Positions 9,225-19,088 of a stretch of DNA of 56,938 bases are shown one piece after another. The notes beneath the pieces were generated by a model. That model made no database searches. It was not told the origin of the DNA and saw only the letters and a list, made by a program, of their open reading frames with translations. A program made the translations under genes and the position numbers. How positions within the stretch are numbered: the first letter of the stretch is position 1; each line of letters begins with the position of its first letter. This DNA comes from a virus, in the IMG/VR virus record IMGVR_UViG_3300030107_001272, positions 1-56,938 of that record; one strand, given 5' to 3'.

Positions 9225-11423
9225 ATGGCACTTAAAATAGCAATAAGCCCAGAGGGTAAAGAAAAGATAGCACGTAGTATGGGCTATAAAGGAGACATGC
9301 GTAAGTTTAAAGAGTTCTTAGCAAGTGATCCTTCTAAACAAGCCCAACTTAAAAAGTATTACAAAGCCGCTAGAGGTGGTGCTATTAAAATGTTAAAAGA
9401 TGGTGGCGTTATAGGATACGCTTCAGGTGGATTAACTGATTCACAAATACAGAATATGTCTAAAGACCAAGCCGCTGCTATGGTGGATCAGTTAGGTGGA
9501 GCTAATATAAAATGGGATGGAACTAATCATGGTGACTACTCTAATCTAGACTCATTTAAAACGTATAAGGGTTGGGATAATGTACCTGGTGGATTTGATA
9601 CTTGGAAAAAGGTAGCTGAGAAAGCAGGGCTTGGACAAAAAAATAAAGCATCTTCTGACAAGAATGTAAAATCGGGTGCTTTAGAGTATGATTCAAATGT
9701 TTATCAACAAACAGGAGCAGATGCTGAAAAAGCAGTTGAGAAAAAACCTGACATTGGTAAGGCTAATCCGTTACCTACATATGACCTCACTAAAGATATG
9801 CAAGGTAAAGCTACTAATCCTACACTAACAGGTGATATGAAAGTTACACCAGAAAAAATTACAGTTGAAGATAACCAACTTATAGATAAAGAAACAGGTC
9901 AAGTAACAGGAGATCAAAAAGCTACTGCTACTACTGCTACAAAAGAGGATGATGTAGATGTTCCTGATACACCCACTGTTGCAAAAACAAGCGCAGTAAC
10001 TGCAGAAGATGATGTTGAAAAAGAATTAGATAAGCTTAGTCCTGAAAAACTTGATGATGAAACAAAAGAAGATGCTACAATAGTAGCTGAAGAAGAAGAT
10101 GAAAGTTCTGTATCAGATTTAAAAGCAACGCAGGGTAAATCTATTGTAATGAACAATGAAACCCAAAGAAAGATAGAGGATGGAGAACTAGTTGATAGTC
10201 AAGTTGATCCACAAAAAGCTTCTCAATACGTAGAGGAAGTGCAAGCTGCTACTGCTACACCTACTGCTAAAGCTACTGTCAAAGGTCAGCTTGATGATTT
10301 AATGAAAGACTTTGAAGGTGGAGAAACACCCACTTGGGCAGCAGGAGCTATGCGTGCAGCCACTGCTAAGATGTTATCTAGAGGATTATCTCATTCTAGT
10401 ATGGCAGGTCAGGCTATTATACAGGCTGCAATGGAATCAGCTATGCCTATAGCACAGGCAGATGCATCAACACAAGCTTCTTTTGAAGCACAGAACTTAT
10501 CTAATAGACAACAGGTAGCTATGCATGCAGCCCAACAAAGGGCAGCCTTTATGAAGCAAGACTTTGATCAAAAGTTTCAAGCAAAAGTATTGAATGCTTC
10601 TAAGATTGCTGATGTAGCTAACATGAACTTTACGGCTGAACAACAGATAGCTTTAGAGAATAGTAGGAATGCTAATACTATGAACTTGGCTAATCTTAAC
10701 AACCAACAAGCTCTTGTTATGGCTGAAGCTGCCGCACTATCGCAATTAGATATAGCTAATTTAAGTAACAGACAGCAAGCGGCTGTACAAAATGCACAAA
10801 ACTTCTTGGCAATCGACATGGCGAACTTGAATAATGCACAACAAACTACCATGTTTAAAGCACAGGCTAATGTACAGGCACTCTTTAATGATCAGGCCGC
10901 TCAAAATGCAGCCAATCAATTTAATGCTAGTAGTGAGAATCAAGTCAATCAATTTTTTGCAGGGTTAAAAGCACAGGTAGGACAGTTTAATGTGGCACAA
11001 GCTAATGCTATGGCACAGTTTAATACTGGACAGACTAATGCTATGGCACAGTTTAACACTAACATTGCTAATCAACGAGATCAGTTTAATGCACAGAACG
11101 AATTGATTGTAGCACAAGGCAATGTTCAATGGCGTAGGGCTGTGGCTACAGGCAATACTGCTAATATAAATAGAGCTAACGAATTTAATGCTACATCATT
11201 ATTGGGTATTTCTCAACAGGCGTATGCTAACTTGTGGCAACAGCAGGGTGATGCAATGGAACTTGCATGGCAAACTGCAGAGAATGCACAAGATAGAATT
11301 ACTCAACTAGCTAACACACAGCTACAGGTATCAGGGCAACAAGCGATGGCAGATGCCGAAAGAAAGTCAAACAATATATCTGCTATTGGTGGCTTTATAA
11401 CAAACCTTTTGGGAATATTTTAA
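9225..11423 (+). CDS. Large Gln/Asn/Ala-repeat virion protein
   Basis: 732 residues, function unknown. The N-terminus carries a Gly-rich segment (GGAIKMLKDGGVIGYASGG) seen in several phage virion proteins. The middle (about 150-330) is acidic and low-complexity. The C-terminal 330 residues are a long helical array of imperfect repeats built on NLNNQQA / NQFNA / MAQFNTGQ, ending in GGFITNLLGIF. Such Ala/Gln/Asn helical repeats occur in injected internal proteins of short-tailed phages. The role is inferred from position next to the tail and from size. Confidence 0.65.
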   Translation: MALKIAISPEGKEKIARSMGYKGDMRKFKEFLASDPSKQAQLKKYYKAARGGAIKMLKDGGVIGYASGGLTDSQIQNMSKDQAAAMVDQLGGANIKWDGTNHGDYSNLDSFKTYKGWDNVPGGFDTWKKVAEKAGLGQKNKASSDKNVKSGALEYDSNVYQQTGADAEKAVEKKPDIGKANPLPTYDLTKDMQGKATNPTLTGDMKVTPEKITVEDNQLIDKETGQVTGDQKATATTATKEDDVDVPDTPTVAKTSAVTAEDDVEKELDKLSPEKLDDETKEDATIVAEEEDESSVSDLKATQGKSIVMNNETQRKIEDGELVDSQVDPQKASQYVEEVQAATATPTAKATVKGQLDDLMKDFEGGETPTWAAGAMRAATAKMLSRGLSHSSMAGQAIIQAAMESAMPIAQADASTQASFEAQNLSNRQQVAMHAAQQRAAFMKQDFDQKFQAKVLNASKIADVANMNFTAEQQIALENSRNANTMNLANLNNQQALVMAEAAALSQLDIANLSNRQQAAVQNAQNFLAIDMANLNNAQQTTMFKAQANVQALFNDQAAQNAANQFNASSENQVNQFFAGLKAQVGQFNVAQANAMAQFNTGQTNAMAQFNTNIANQRDQFNAQNELIVAQGNVQWRRAVATGNTANINRANEFNATSLLGISQQAYANLWQQQGDAMELAWQTAENAQDRITQLANTQLQVSGQQAMADAERKSNNISAIGGFITNLLGIF

Positions 11424-11435
11424 CAGGAGAATACA

Positions 11436-11645
11436 ATGACTAAAAATTTTACTAAACTAGCTTATGATAATATGAAAAAAATGAAGCTAGATGTAGAAAG
11501 TGAATCTAAAGCTACAGGCTTATTAGGTAGAACATCTAGTAAACCTAAAGATAAAGAAACATTAGAACCACCTGCAGTACGTGTAGCTAGATATGTACAG
11601 ATTATGAAACAGAAGCGTGAGGAAATGAAAGATGCCAAGAGTTAA
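11436..11645 (+). CDS. Small hypothetical protein
   Basis: 69 residues, Lys-rich and soluble, not recognised. A good ribosome site (AGGAGAATACA) precedes the ATG. Its end overlaps the next gene by 14 bp in another frame, as expected for a coupled virion operon. Confidence 0.55.
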   Translation: MTKNFTKLAYDNMKKMKLDVESESKATGLLGRTSSKPKDKETLEPPAVRVARYVQIMKQKREEMKDAKS

Positions 11646-12135
11646 TCCACAAGACATAGATTTATTTAATGCCCCTATTCCCGGCCAGTCTTTAACGGCT
11701 GAACTAGGAAGTAGACCTTGGCAAAAACCCCCACAACTAACCACTGTTGAGGAAGTAATAAACTATTACTCCGATAAGTTTTTAGAGCCAAAGGTTTCTG
11801 CTGATCTTGTTACCATGATGAGTGATGATATACCTATTACTGTTATTGTAGACTCTACGATGTTAGCAAATGTAATGGAAGGTAAACATACTATAGATGT
11901 GGGTATGTTAGTTGCTCCATTTCTTGTGGAGATGTGTTCGTTCTTAGGAGATGAAGCAGGAATAAAATATACAACAGGATTAGACGAAGAAGAAGATAAC
12001 AGTATTGTGGATACCGTAGCTGCAAGACAGGTTATGTCGGAGTTTAAATCGGAAGTAGGGCAAGGCACACCTACTGAAGAAGAGGAAGCACCTGAACCAG
12101 TTAAGTCAGGATTAATGGCAAGAGGAGCAGTATAA
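11632..12135 (+). CDS. Hypothetical virion-operon protein
   Basis: 167 residues, acidic, no membrane segment. It contains a possible helical core (VEEVINYYSDKFLEPKVSADLVTMMSDDIPITVIVDSTMLANVMEG) and an acidic, Pro/Glu-rich tail. No family recognised. It shares a TAATG-type overlap with the downstream gene at 12135. Context places it among internal virion proteins. Confidence 0.6.
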   Translation: MPRVNPQDIDLFNAPIPGQSLTAELGSRPWQKPPQLTTVEEVINYYSDKFLEPKVSADLVTMMSDDIPITVIVDSTMLANVMEGKHTIDVGMLVAPFLVEMCSFLGDEAGIKYTTGLDEEEDNSIVDTVAARQVMSEFKSEVGQGTPTEEEEAPEPVKSGLMARGAV

Positions 12136-12929
12136 TGTTATTAGATTTTTTAGGTGGGATGGCTCGACAAGGCACAAAGATACTAGATGAAAAGAGAGAG
12201 ATACAAAATAAAATAGATCTTACTGAAAAGCTTACAGAGATAGAACTCAAAGCCAAACAACGAGCTGCGGCTAATGCACGTGCTGCTAAACGAAAAGAAA
12301 ATACAATGAATGCTATGGAAATGTTACTGCCTTTAACTGGTGGAGATGAAGCGTTAGCTCAACAGATCTACGCACAGTATGGTGAAGGGGTAGGTGATCT
12401 TGTTGCTAAAGGTAGGATATATCAGTCTATGGGTATACCTTTTCTTACTGGTGGAGATGGCCCTAAAGGTGTAAACCCTGCGCTAATACAACCAGACATA
12501 TCTGAATCTAAATCTGTATATGAAACTATTCTGTTAAATAGTAATGATCCTGAACAAAAGTCTGTTGCCAGTATGCAATTAGAAAAAATAAGAATGATGG
12601 AAAACGCAGGTGAAAATTCTAATCTAAGTACAACAGCGTGGCAAGGTGCTTTTAACGCTATAGATAGTGCATTAACACAAGCTATGAAAAACGATGCAGT
12701 AGAGTTTGGTTTAACAAGTAAGTTAGATGCTTCAACAGGAAGATTAGTCTATGAACCAAATGAAAAGTGGAAAGAATGGATGCGAATAAAAGGCGTGGAT
12801 GTGTTTAATGAACGCTCACGGCTTATGCAACTTACGCCAGAAAATGATATGGAGTTAAGAAAGATATATCTTCCAACATTTGCTTCTCCAACTAGCGAGG
12901 GATGGAGTGCTGTAGAGGAAACACCTTAA
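12135..12929 (+). CDS. Hypothetical coiled-coil virion protein
   Basis: 264 residues. The N-terminal 55 residues form a strongly helical charged segment (KILDEKREIQNKIDLTEKLTEIELKAKQRAAANARAAKRKEN). The rest is mixed and has no recognised domain. It ends with TAATG overlapping the start of the giant internal protein. It is probably a partner of that protein, by position only. Confidence 0.6.
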   Translation: MLLDFLGGMARQGTKILDEKREIQNKIDLTEKLTEIELKAKQRAAANARAAKRKENTMNAMEMLLPLTGGDEALAQQIYAQYGEGVGDLVAKGRIYQSMGIPFLTGGDGPKGVNPALIQPDISESKSVYETILLNSNDPEQKSVASMQLEKIRMMENAGENSNLSTTAWQGAFNAIDSALTQAMKNDAVEFGLTSKLDASTGRLVYEPNEKWKEWMRIKGVDVFNERSRLMQLTPENDMELRKIYLPTFASPTSEGWSAVEETP

Positions 12930-15900
12930 TGCCACTATTTACAGTTACAGCACCTGACGGAAAAAAGTACACTATAAATGGGCCAGAGGGTTCTACTCAA
13001 CAAGATGCTATTCTTGAGGTGCAAAAACAACTTAGTACTCAACCTTCTACCACTCCTGATACAGACAATACAGTAGAAGCGTTGACTCAACCTACACCTG
13101 AAGAAGATGAAAGAGCTAGAATAAAACAAGATACAATAGAAGAGTTAAAAGAGGATGACTTTACTTATAGTGATCTAAAACAAAATCAAGAAGTGCAGAA
13201 TGCTGCTATTAGATTTGCTAATAATAGATGGGGAGAAGACAGTGTAGCTCCTGAAGATGCTATTGATGAAGTAATAGAACACTTTAGAAGCTTTGATGTT
13301 AATGAAATAACTGCAGGGCGTGACTTTGGCTATGTTAGTGGCCTAAAAACAGATGGAAAAGAAGCAGAACTTAACGACTATAGATTGTTGTTTAATGCGT
13401 ATAATGAATTACCTAATCTGTATGAAGAAGGGGCAGCTCCTGGTGCATTCTTGGACTATGCAGAAGGCTTACTTACTGCACCCTCTACTTGGATTGGTGC
13501 ATTACTACCTGTAAGTGGTGGTAAAATTGCAGGTCAAGCAGCTGTACAAGCATCTAAGCTAGGTATTGCTAGGCTTGTTGGAACTATGGCAGCTAATCCA
13601 ATTAAAACTACTATTGCAGTTGAGGGGTTAGGTGGCGTTGCACAAGATGTTGCGGCACAAAAAACTTTAATAGAAGCTGATATACAAAAAGAATATTCAG
13701 AAGCACAGACAGGTATAGCCTTTGCACTAAGTGCAGCACCTGCCTCTCTTATTCCTTTGTTTGCTAAACAAAAAACAGTAGCTTGGGTGGAAAGAAATAC
13801 AGGCAATATTATTGAGGAATCTACTGAGGCTATTAAAAAACGTACAGAAAATGGTAATAAAAAAGTAGATACATTTTTGTCAGGTAAAAAACTAGATGAA
13901 AAACAAACTCTATTTAATAACATAGCTACTAGATTATCTACTGCTGATGAAACACTTAGACCTTTAAACGAACAACTAGTAGCAAAAGGACAAACAACTC
14001 TTAAAGGTATCCAAGGTTCTAAAAATGTATACAATGAAGCAGACATAAATGCACCCTTAAAATTGTCTATAGAAGCTCAACGATTTAAAAATATTACAGG
14101 GGCTTTGTCTGAATTTCTATATAAAAATGGAGGACTTCAGGAAGGAGAAAGAATCACTGAAGGACTAGCACGTGCATTAAGAAAGCAAGGAGCAACCGAT
14201 GAAGTTGCTGATAACTTTGGAGAATTTTTAAAGAAATATAATCTAACCACTGATGATGTAGCAAATGTTTTTATGTCTGAAGTATCTGAAGCAGGTAGGC
14301 TTCTTCAAACGGTAGGTATGGAAAAGAAAAACTTTAATAAGTTTATGCAAGACTTAGATGATATTGCAAACTATGATCTATTTGGATTTGATAAACAAGC
14401 AGTTGAAAATATAAAGAAAGCTAATAAAGTTGCTAAAGATGGTAGTGTAAGAAGCTCTTTAGGTGGTGGGTTAAAGGCTGTTGATCAAGCAAGACTTGCT
14501 TTTATGACTTCTCAAGTTGGTACGACAGTACGCAATACTATATCTGGATACTCACGTATAGGTTTTGATGTACTAACTCAAACTGTGAATAGAGGAATAC
14601 AGAAAGCCACAGGCACTGCACCGTTAACTCCTAACAGTGATGTGTTTGCTATTGCTTATGGTCTTGTTAATAGAAAAGAATCTAGTGCAGTACGATCTAT
14701 TTTTCAAGAGGGGTTTGGTAAAGAAGCAGGTAGACTATTCAGAGAACTAGCTGATGTTCAAGATGTAACTAACGGAAAAGTATCTAGACTACACGGTGTA
14801 TCACGACAATTAAATGCACTGAATACTTTGAGCGATAATATGTTTAAACAAGCTGCCCTCACTGGAAGTTTAAAAAGACAACTCAATGTTATGTATAGCA
14901 AAGCATTAGATGCAGGGGCAAAGATAGATGGCAAACTAGTAACTAAAGAAAACTTTGATCTAATTGAAATTATGAGAACAGGTAGATTCAACGATGTATT
15001 TGGTACTAAGGATGGAAAAGTTGCACTCAAGCAAGCTGTAGAAGAGGCATTAGAATTTACATATCAAAGATCTTTTCAGAATGATACAGCCAGAGCATTC
15101 TCTAATGTAGTGCATGCTGTTCCTTTTATTGGTACATCTTTTGTACCCTTCCCTAGATTTATGATGAATGCTATGAAGTTTACTTATGAGTACTCACCTT
15201 TTAATATGGCTGCTTATCGTGAGGCTTTTCAAGTTGCAACTGGAACAGGACAACGTGAGATAGGACAATCGTATGAGCAAGTATCTAAGGGTATGGTAGG
15301 AGTTGCTGCTCTTGCAGGTGCTACTGCGTTTAGAATGTCTGAACTAGCAGGAGATAGATGGTATGAAGCAAGAAGCACAGAGGGTGGCACAACAGATCTA
15401 AGACCTATGTTTCCTGCAGCACCCTATCTATTCTTAGGTGATTTAATAGCAAGACAGATAAAAGGTGAGCCTGTTATGGAGAATAGAAGAACTATACAGG
15501 ATGGTATACAGGCTATTAGTGGCGCACAATTTAAAGCAGGTATGGGATTATACATGCTTGAAAATGGTTTAGAGGATCTTACTTCAGGTGATACAGAAAG
15601 AGTTAATAAAATGATAGCTAACTTTGGTGCTAACATACTTAGTACTTTTACAATACCTGCCACTGTTCTTCAAGACCCATACAATACATTTATATCTAAA
15701 GACGATGAACGCATCATTAAAGATACTAACAGCGATAGTATGTTTAATTTGATTGTAAATAAAACAATTGCTAGATTACCGGGCAACAATGCTTTAGCGG
15801 AATATCTAGAAGATACTTTAGGTAAGGATATTTACAAAGCACCAGAACCTTTAGAGGTAGCATCAAGTGGCGAAACCATACGAAGAACTACGCCACTTAC

Positions 15901-16399
15901 TAGACAAACACAGGGTTTATTGTATAGAGAAAGACGCAATGAATTAGAAGCAGAAATGGAAAGACTAAAGATACTCCCCTCTACACTATACAAAAGAACT
16001 AGAGATCCAGAAGTAGACGCTATTAATTCTGTGATAATATCGCATGGTGTACAGGATGTACTAATCCCTTACCTTAAATCAAAAGAGTATACTGATGTAG
16101 GTGATTATGAAGGAGAAGGATTATCAAAATCTGAAATACAACGCATGCTCTTAAAAAAGAAGATAACTGAAATTAAAACTGAGATGAAGAAACAGGCTAA
16201 AGAATACTCTAAAACATTAAAGGGTACACCACTACAACGTCACGAATTTGAAAAGCTACCTGACACCATTAGAACGTTAGCTATAGCAGAATATGACGGT
16301 TCGGTTGGCAAGCCTGACAATGAAGATGATTATAACTATACTGCACTGCTAGATATTGCTAGTAAAATATCTTCTGACGTTTCAACCACACAGTTTTAG
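12929..16399 (+). CDS. Giant internal virion (ejection) protein
   Basis: 1156 residues from the ATG at 12929, which overlaps the previous stop (TAATG). An in-frame upstream ATG at 12902 would add nine residues but overlaps the neighbour by 28 bp. The N-terminal signature MPLFTVTAPDGKKYTINGPEGSTQQDAI is common on large podoviral internal proteins. The central part is long helical sequence with hydrophobic patches (near residues 215-285, and FIGTSFVPFPRFMMNAMKFTYEYSPFN at about 730-755). No lysozyme or transglycosylase active site was recognised. It is the last rightward gene and abuts the opposing mazG-like gene. Confidence 0.7.
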   Translation: MPLFTVTAPDGKKYTINGPEGSTQQDAILEVQKQLSTQPSTTPDTDNTVEALTQPTPEEDERARIKQDTIEELKEDDFTYSDLKQNQEVQNAAIRFANNRWGEDSVAPEDAIDEVIEHFRSFDVNEITAGRDFGYVSGLKTDGKEAELNDYRLLFNAYNELPNLYEEGAAPGAFLDYAEGLLTAPSTWIGALLPVSGGKIAGQAAVQASKLGIARLVGTMAANPIKTTIAVEGLGGVAQDVAAQKTLIEADIQKEYSEAQTGIAFALSAAPASLIPLFAKQKTVAWVERNTGNIIEESTEAIKKRTENGNKKVDTFLSGKKLDEKQTLFNNIATRLSTADETLRPLNEQLVAKGQTTLKGIQGSKNVYNEADINAPLKLSIEAQRFKNITGALSEFLYKNGGLQEGERITEGLARALRKQGATDEVADNFGEFLKKYNLTTDDVANVFMSEVSEAGRLLQTVGMEKKNFNKFMQDLDDIANYDLFGFDKQAVENIKKANKVAKDGSVRSSLGGGLKAVDQARLAFMTSQVGTTVRNTISGYSRIGFDVLTQTVNRGIQKATGTAPLTPNSDVFAIAYGLVNRKESSAVRSIFQEGFGKEAGRLFRELADVQDVTNGKVSRLHGVSRQLNALNTLSDNMFKQAALTGSLKRQLNVMYSKALDAGAKIDGKLVTKENFDLIEIMRTGRFNDVFGTKDGKVALKQAVEEALEFTYQRSFQNDTARAFSNVVHAVPFIGTSFVPFPRFMMNAMKFTYEYSPFNMAAYREAFQVATGTGQREIGQSYEQVSKGMVGVAALAGATAFRMSELAGDRWYEARSTEGGTTDLRPMFPAAPYLFLGDLIARQIKGEPVMENRRTIQDGIQAISGAQFKAGMGLYMLENGLEDLTSGDTERVNKMIANFGANILSTFTIPATVLQDPYNTFISKDDERIIKDTNSDSMFNLIVNKTIARLPGNNALAEYLEDTLGKDIYKAPEPLEVASSGETIRRTTPLTRQTQGLLYRERRNELEAEMERLKILPSTLYKRTRDPEVDAINSVIISHGVQDVLIPYLKSKEYTDVGDYEGEGLSKSEIQRMLLKKKITEIKTEMKKQAKEYSKTLKGTPLQRHEFEKLPDTIRTLAIAEYDGSVGKPDNEDDYNYTALLDIASKISSDVSTTQF

Positions 16400-16726
16400 T
16401 TATCGTTTATCCCCACTACCTTGTATTTTTCCTTGTTCCTTACGCCTCTCTAGTTTCTCTAGATTCTGTGCTGCAAGTGAGCTTAGTGATAAGTTAAGAT
16501 CATCAGCTAGAACTGCACAGTACCACAAAACATCCCCGATTTCTGAACCAAGTTGTTCTTTCCAATCTGGGGGTAGTTTTTGAACACCATCCCTCATAAT
16601 CTTTTTTACCTTGTTAGCTACCTCACCTGCTTCTCCAGATAATCCCAAGGCAGGATACATGATCTTATGTTCTTGGGCATATATAGCTGTAGTCTTAGCT
16701 TTGTTTTGATACTCATCTATTCTCAT
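16400..16726 (-). CDS. mazG: MazG-like nucleotide pyrophosphohydrolase
   Basis: 108 residues from the start MRIDEYQNKA. An in-frame ATG at 16777 would give 125 residues but overlap the upstream gene by 65 bp. The family fold normally begins at the MxxxEYQ motif. Metal-binding motifs are visible: GLSGEAGEVANKVKK (ExxE type) and EIGDVLWYCAVLADDL (ExxD). MazG enzymes hydrolyse (d)NTPs to monophosphates and may lower ppGpp. Phage copies are thought to support nucleotide supply or host metabolism. It is the last gene of the leftward operon. Its stop touches the stop of the converging virion operon with no spacer. Confidence 0.85.
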   Translation of the reverse strand: MRIDEYQNKAKTTAIYAQEHKIMYPALGLSGEAGEVANKVKKIMRDGVQKLPPDWKEQLGSEIGDVLWYCAVLADDLNLSLSSLAAQNLEKLERRKEQGKIQGSGDKR

Positions 16727-16982
16727 GCTGTTGTACTTCCTCTTGATCCAAGCGTCTGCTTCTTTCTTTAGCTTCATGTTGCTTAACCTTTTTAAGTCTA
16801 TCGTGATATGCCCTAGTAAATCCTCTCTCCCATTCTCTGTATTGCATAGAGTGTAAATGAAAAGGATTAACTAAGTTACCCGATTTAAAATCGTTAATAC
16901 CTCTAGTGTATTGTATGATTAGGGGAGCATCATACTTCCCCAATCCCATTTCTTTTCTACTTCTTAGGTTTCTTCTCTTCAT
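16713..16982 (-). CDS. Small basic protein with RMF-like motif
   Basis: 89 residues, basic. The middle (RGINDFKSGNLVNPF, then W-E-R-G-F-T-R-A-Y) follows the G-x-G...NP...W-x-x-G pattern of ribosome modulation factor-like proteins, which cap idle ribosomes. The similarity is by eye and limited. A second ATG at 16949 could be used. Overlaps both neighbours (14 and 26 bp). Confidence 0.5.
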   Translation of the reverse strand: MKRRNLRSRKEMGLGKYDAPLIIQYTRGINDFKSGNLVNPFHLHSMQYREWERGFTRAYHDRLKKVKQHEAKERSRRLDQEEVQQHENR

Positions 16983-17169
16983 CTTTAACTCCTAAACTTG
17001 TTTTCAGTTCTTGGGTTTTACCTTGTTGTACTGCGTTAACGCACTGCGCTATGTGGTTAAGCAAGTTCAATGCGTTACTACCTAACGATAGCATGTTAAG
17101 TAGTTGCATCTTTTCTTGATCGTCTTCTTTAACTTCATATTCTGTTTCATCTATTGTAATCTTTGGCAT
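16957..17169 (-). CDS. Small hypothetical protein (DUF6447-like)
   Basis: 70 residues. It begins MPKITIDETEYEVKEDDQEKMQ and continues with a helical stretch and a Lys-rich tail. The arrangement of a short beta hairpin (ITIDETEYEV) then a helix is that of a widespread small phage family I remember as DUF6447. Function unknown. Eight bp downstream of the ribonucleotide reductase. Confidence 0.55.
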   Translation of the reverse strand: MPKITIDETEYEVKEDDQEKMQLLNMLSLGSNALNLLNHIAQCVNAVQQGKTQELKTSLGVKDEEKKPKK

Positions 17170-17176
17170 AGTTACC

Positions 17177-19087
17177 TCACTTTCCTATATCTACAATTTC
17201 ACATGAGTCACCACTGCAAGCAAGTGTTTGACTCGACAGGGTATTGTCTTCACCCTCATAGTCCTTTAGTTTATCCCAATTTATATCGGCACTAATGGCT
17301 AGTATATCATTGTACTCTTTTTCTGTACACTCTTGGTAGGGAGCTTGCTGATATATATGATCAGTGTGTGGCAAGAAAGACACACCTGACATGTCAGTAA
17401 AGTACTTAAACACAAATGCACCTACCTCAAGCCACTCTTCTTCACGCACAGATACCGTAATGGATGGCTTGTGTTCACACCAATGCTCTTGATAGATTCT
17501 CCACATTTCTAATTGTTCTATAGCTGACATATCATTTCTAGTTATGGATGCGTCAGGTGACTTAACTGGAAAACTAAAGACCGTAGTGTCCATTGGCTTG
17601 TTAACTTCAGGCTCATTAGGTACACCCTGATCTATCATAAACTTTGTAAGAGGATCTTTGTTGTCACCACGTACAGTACGTATGTAATACTGCGAATGTC
17701 GAGCATGAATACCACTAGCCGAATCACATAACTGTGATACAGTGCCACTAGGCTTGACGCATGTGATGGCAGTAGATTGTGGTATACCTAGTAGATCCGC
17801 ATACTTCTTGTTAGTATCAATAGCTACCTTTCTAAAAACGTCTAGCCTCTCACGTAATCCCATCTCTGTACCATTGGTTAATGGACTATCCATAATGCCT
17901 GTAAGACTTACACCTAACAACCTTTCTTCTTCTGTGTTGTTCTTCCATACCTTTCTTAGGTAGGGAAAGTTAGTCAGCTTAGATTGTAGAGTACCTAAGA
18001 TAGTTGCAATAGCTATCTTCTTTTGTAAACTCTTACGTGTATCATCCTTTCTAACAACAACTTCAGTAAGATTACAGAACTGATATGGTCGTAGGATAAT
18101 CTCACTGCATGGGTTAGTACCAAAGTCATAGTCAGGATCTCTTCTACCATTCTTCTTAGCTTGGTACTGTGCAGATATTCTATTGAAGATACCTCTCTCG
18201 CCTGACTTAGATTCTACCAGTGAAGTCCACTCTCGTAAGAAAGTTTCGGAGTCGGGCTTATCTGTGTACACCACAGAGTTATTAGAGAGTGCCATGTGTG
18301 GTGCAGTCTCCCACCACTGTCCTGTCTTAGCGTGACGCATACGTATGTCGGACAAGTTGGACAAACTGATCATGGCTGATCGCCTTACGCCGCCCACTAC
18401 CACAATCTCACCTACCTTACACATAATACTATGACACTCATAGCTTGTAAGCTTTCTGCCTACAGCACCCTTAAACATGTTGATGGTAAACTTGAATAGA
18501 TCTTCAAGAGGTGCAGGGCCAGAAGCTCTACCGCCAAAGATCTTTAGCCTAGCACCTGCAGGTCTAACTTTGCTGACATCGTAAGTGGGTATTTCTCCTG
18601 CATAGAGCAATGCTATTAGCATACGAAAGGACTTTGCCCATCCCTCTTTACTATCGCTTACTGATATACACGTATCGCTATTATATAGATGTTCAGGTAT
18701 CTCTGGTAGTTTGTTGATGTAGTTACGTTCAACGCTAAAGCCTACACCTGTACCACACAGCAAGATGTACATAGCTTCATCAAAAGATTTTACATCATCG
18801 ACAGGCAGGTAGCTACAGTTATATCCTGCAGTGTTGTCACGATCAAGTGCTTTACCTGCAGTCATCAAGGCTCTCATAGATGGCATAACTTCTAGGTTGT
18901 GTATAGCATTCCATATTTTTTTCTTAGTTCTATGGTGCATGATGTTGTCAACATTCGTTCTATCCCAAATGAAATCCACGTATCGTGTTACTGTCTCTTC
19001 CCAAGTTTCCCTTCTCCCTTCATCTTCTTTCCATCTTGCATAGCGAGAGGTTGCAATAAAGTTTTGGTAATCTGTTGGTAATGTCAT
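17177..19087 (-). CDS. nrdJ: Class II (B12-dependent) ribonucleotide reductase
   Basis: 636 residues. Reduces ribonucleotides to deoxyribonucleotides using adenosylcobalamin, so it needs no oxygen and no second subunit. Visible residues: N-terminal redox Cys91 (YNCSYLP), the active-site loop N325-P-C327-S-E329-I, a second conserved FCNLTEVV segment, and the C-terminal redox pair C624/C629 in CSGDSCEI. The length and NPCSEI...FCNLTE pattern match monomeric enzymes of the Lactobacillus RTPR type. No ATP-cone and no intein is seen. AGGAGA lies 7 bp before the ATG. Supplies dNTPs for phage DNA synthesis and implies a host with access to B12. Confidence 0.92.
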   Translation of the reverse strand: MTLPTDYQNFIATSRYARWKEDEGRRETWEETVTRYVDFIWDRTNVDNIMHHRTKKKIWNAIHNLEVMPSMRALMTAGKALDRDNTAGYNCSYLPVDDVKSFDEAMYILLCGTGVGFSVERNYINKLPEIPEHLYNSDTCISVSDSKEGWAKSFRMLIALLYAGEIPTYDVSKVRPAGARLKIFGGRASGPAPLEDLFKFTINMFKGAVGRKLTSYECHSIMCKVGEIVVVGGVRRSAMISLSNLSDIRMRHAKTGQWWETAPHMALSNNSVVYTDKPDSETFLREWTSLVESKSGERGIFNRISAQYQAKKNGRRDPDYDFGTNPCSEIILRPYQFCNLTEVVVRKDDTRKSLQKKIAIATILGTLQSKLTNFPYLRKVWKNNTEEERLLGVSLTGIMDSPLTNGTEMGLRERLDVFRKVAIDTNKKYADLLGIPQSTAITCVKPSGTVSQLCDSASGIHARHSQYYIRTVRGDNKDPLTKFMIDQGVPNEPEVNKPMDTTVFSFPVKSPDASITRNDMSAIEQLEMWRIYQEHWCEHKPSITVSVREEEWLEVGAFVFKYFTDMSGVSFLPHTDHIYQQAPYQECTEKEYNDILAISADINWDKLKDYEGEDNTLSSQTLACSGDSCEIVDIGK

Positions 19088-19088
19088 G

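Noticed and set aside
18352-18362. Partial match to the palindrome (ATGTCGGACAA) in the reductase gene
   Set aside because: Only one arm is present, and it lies in conserved coding sequence.
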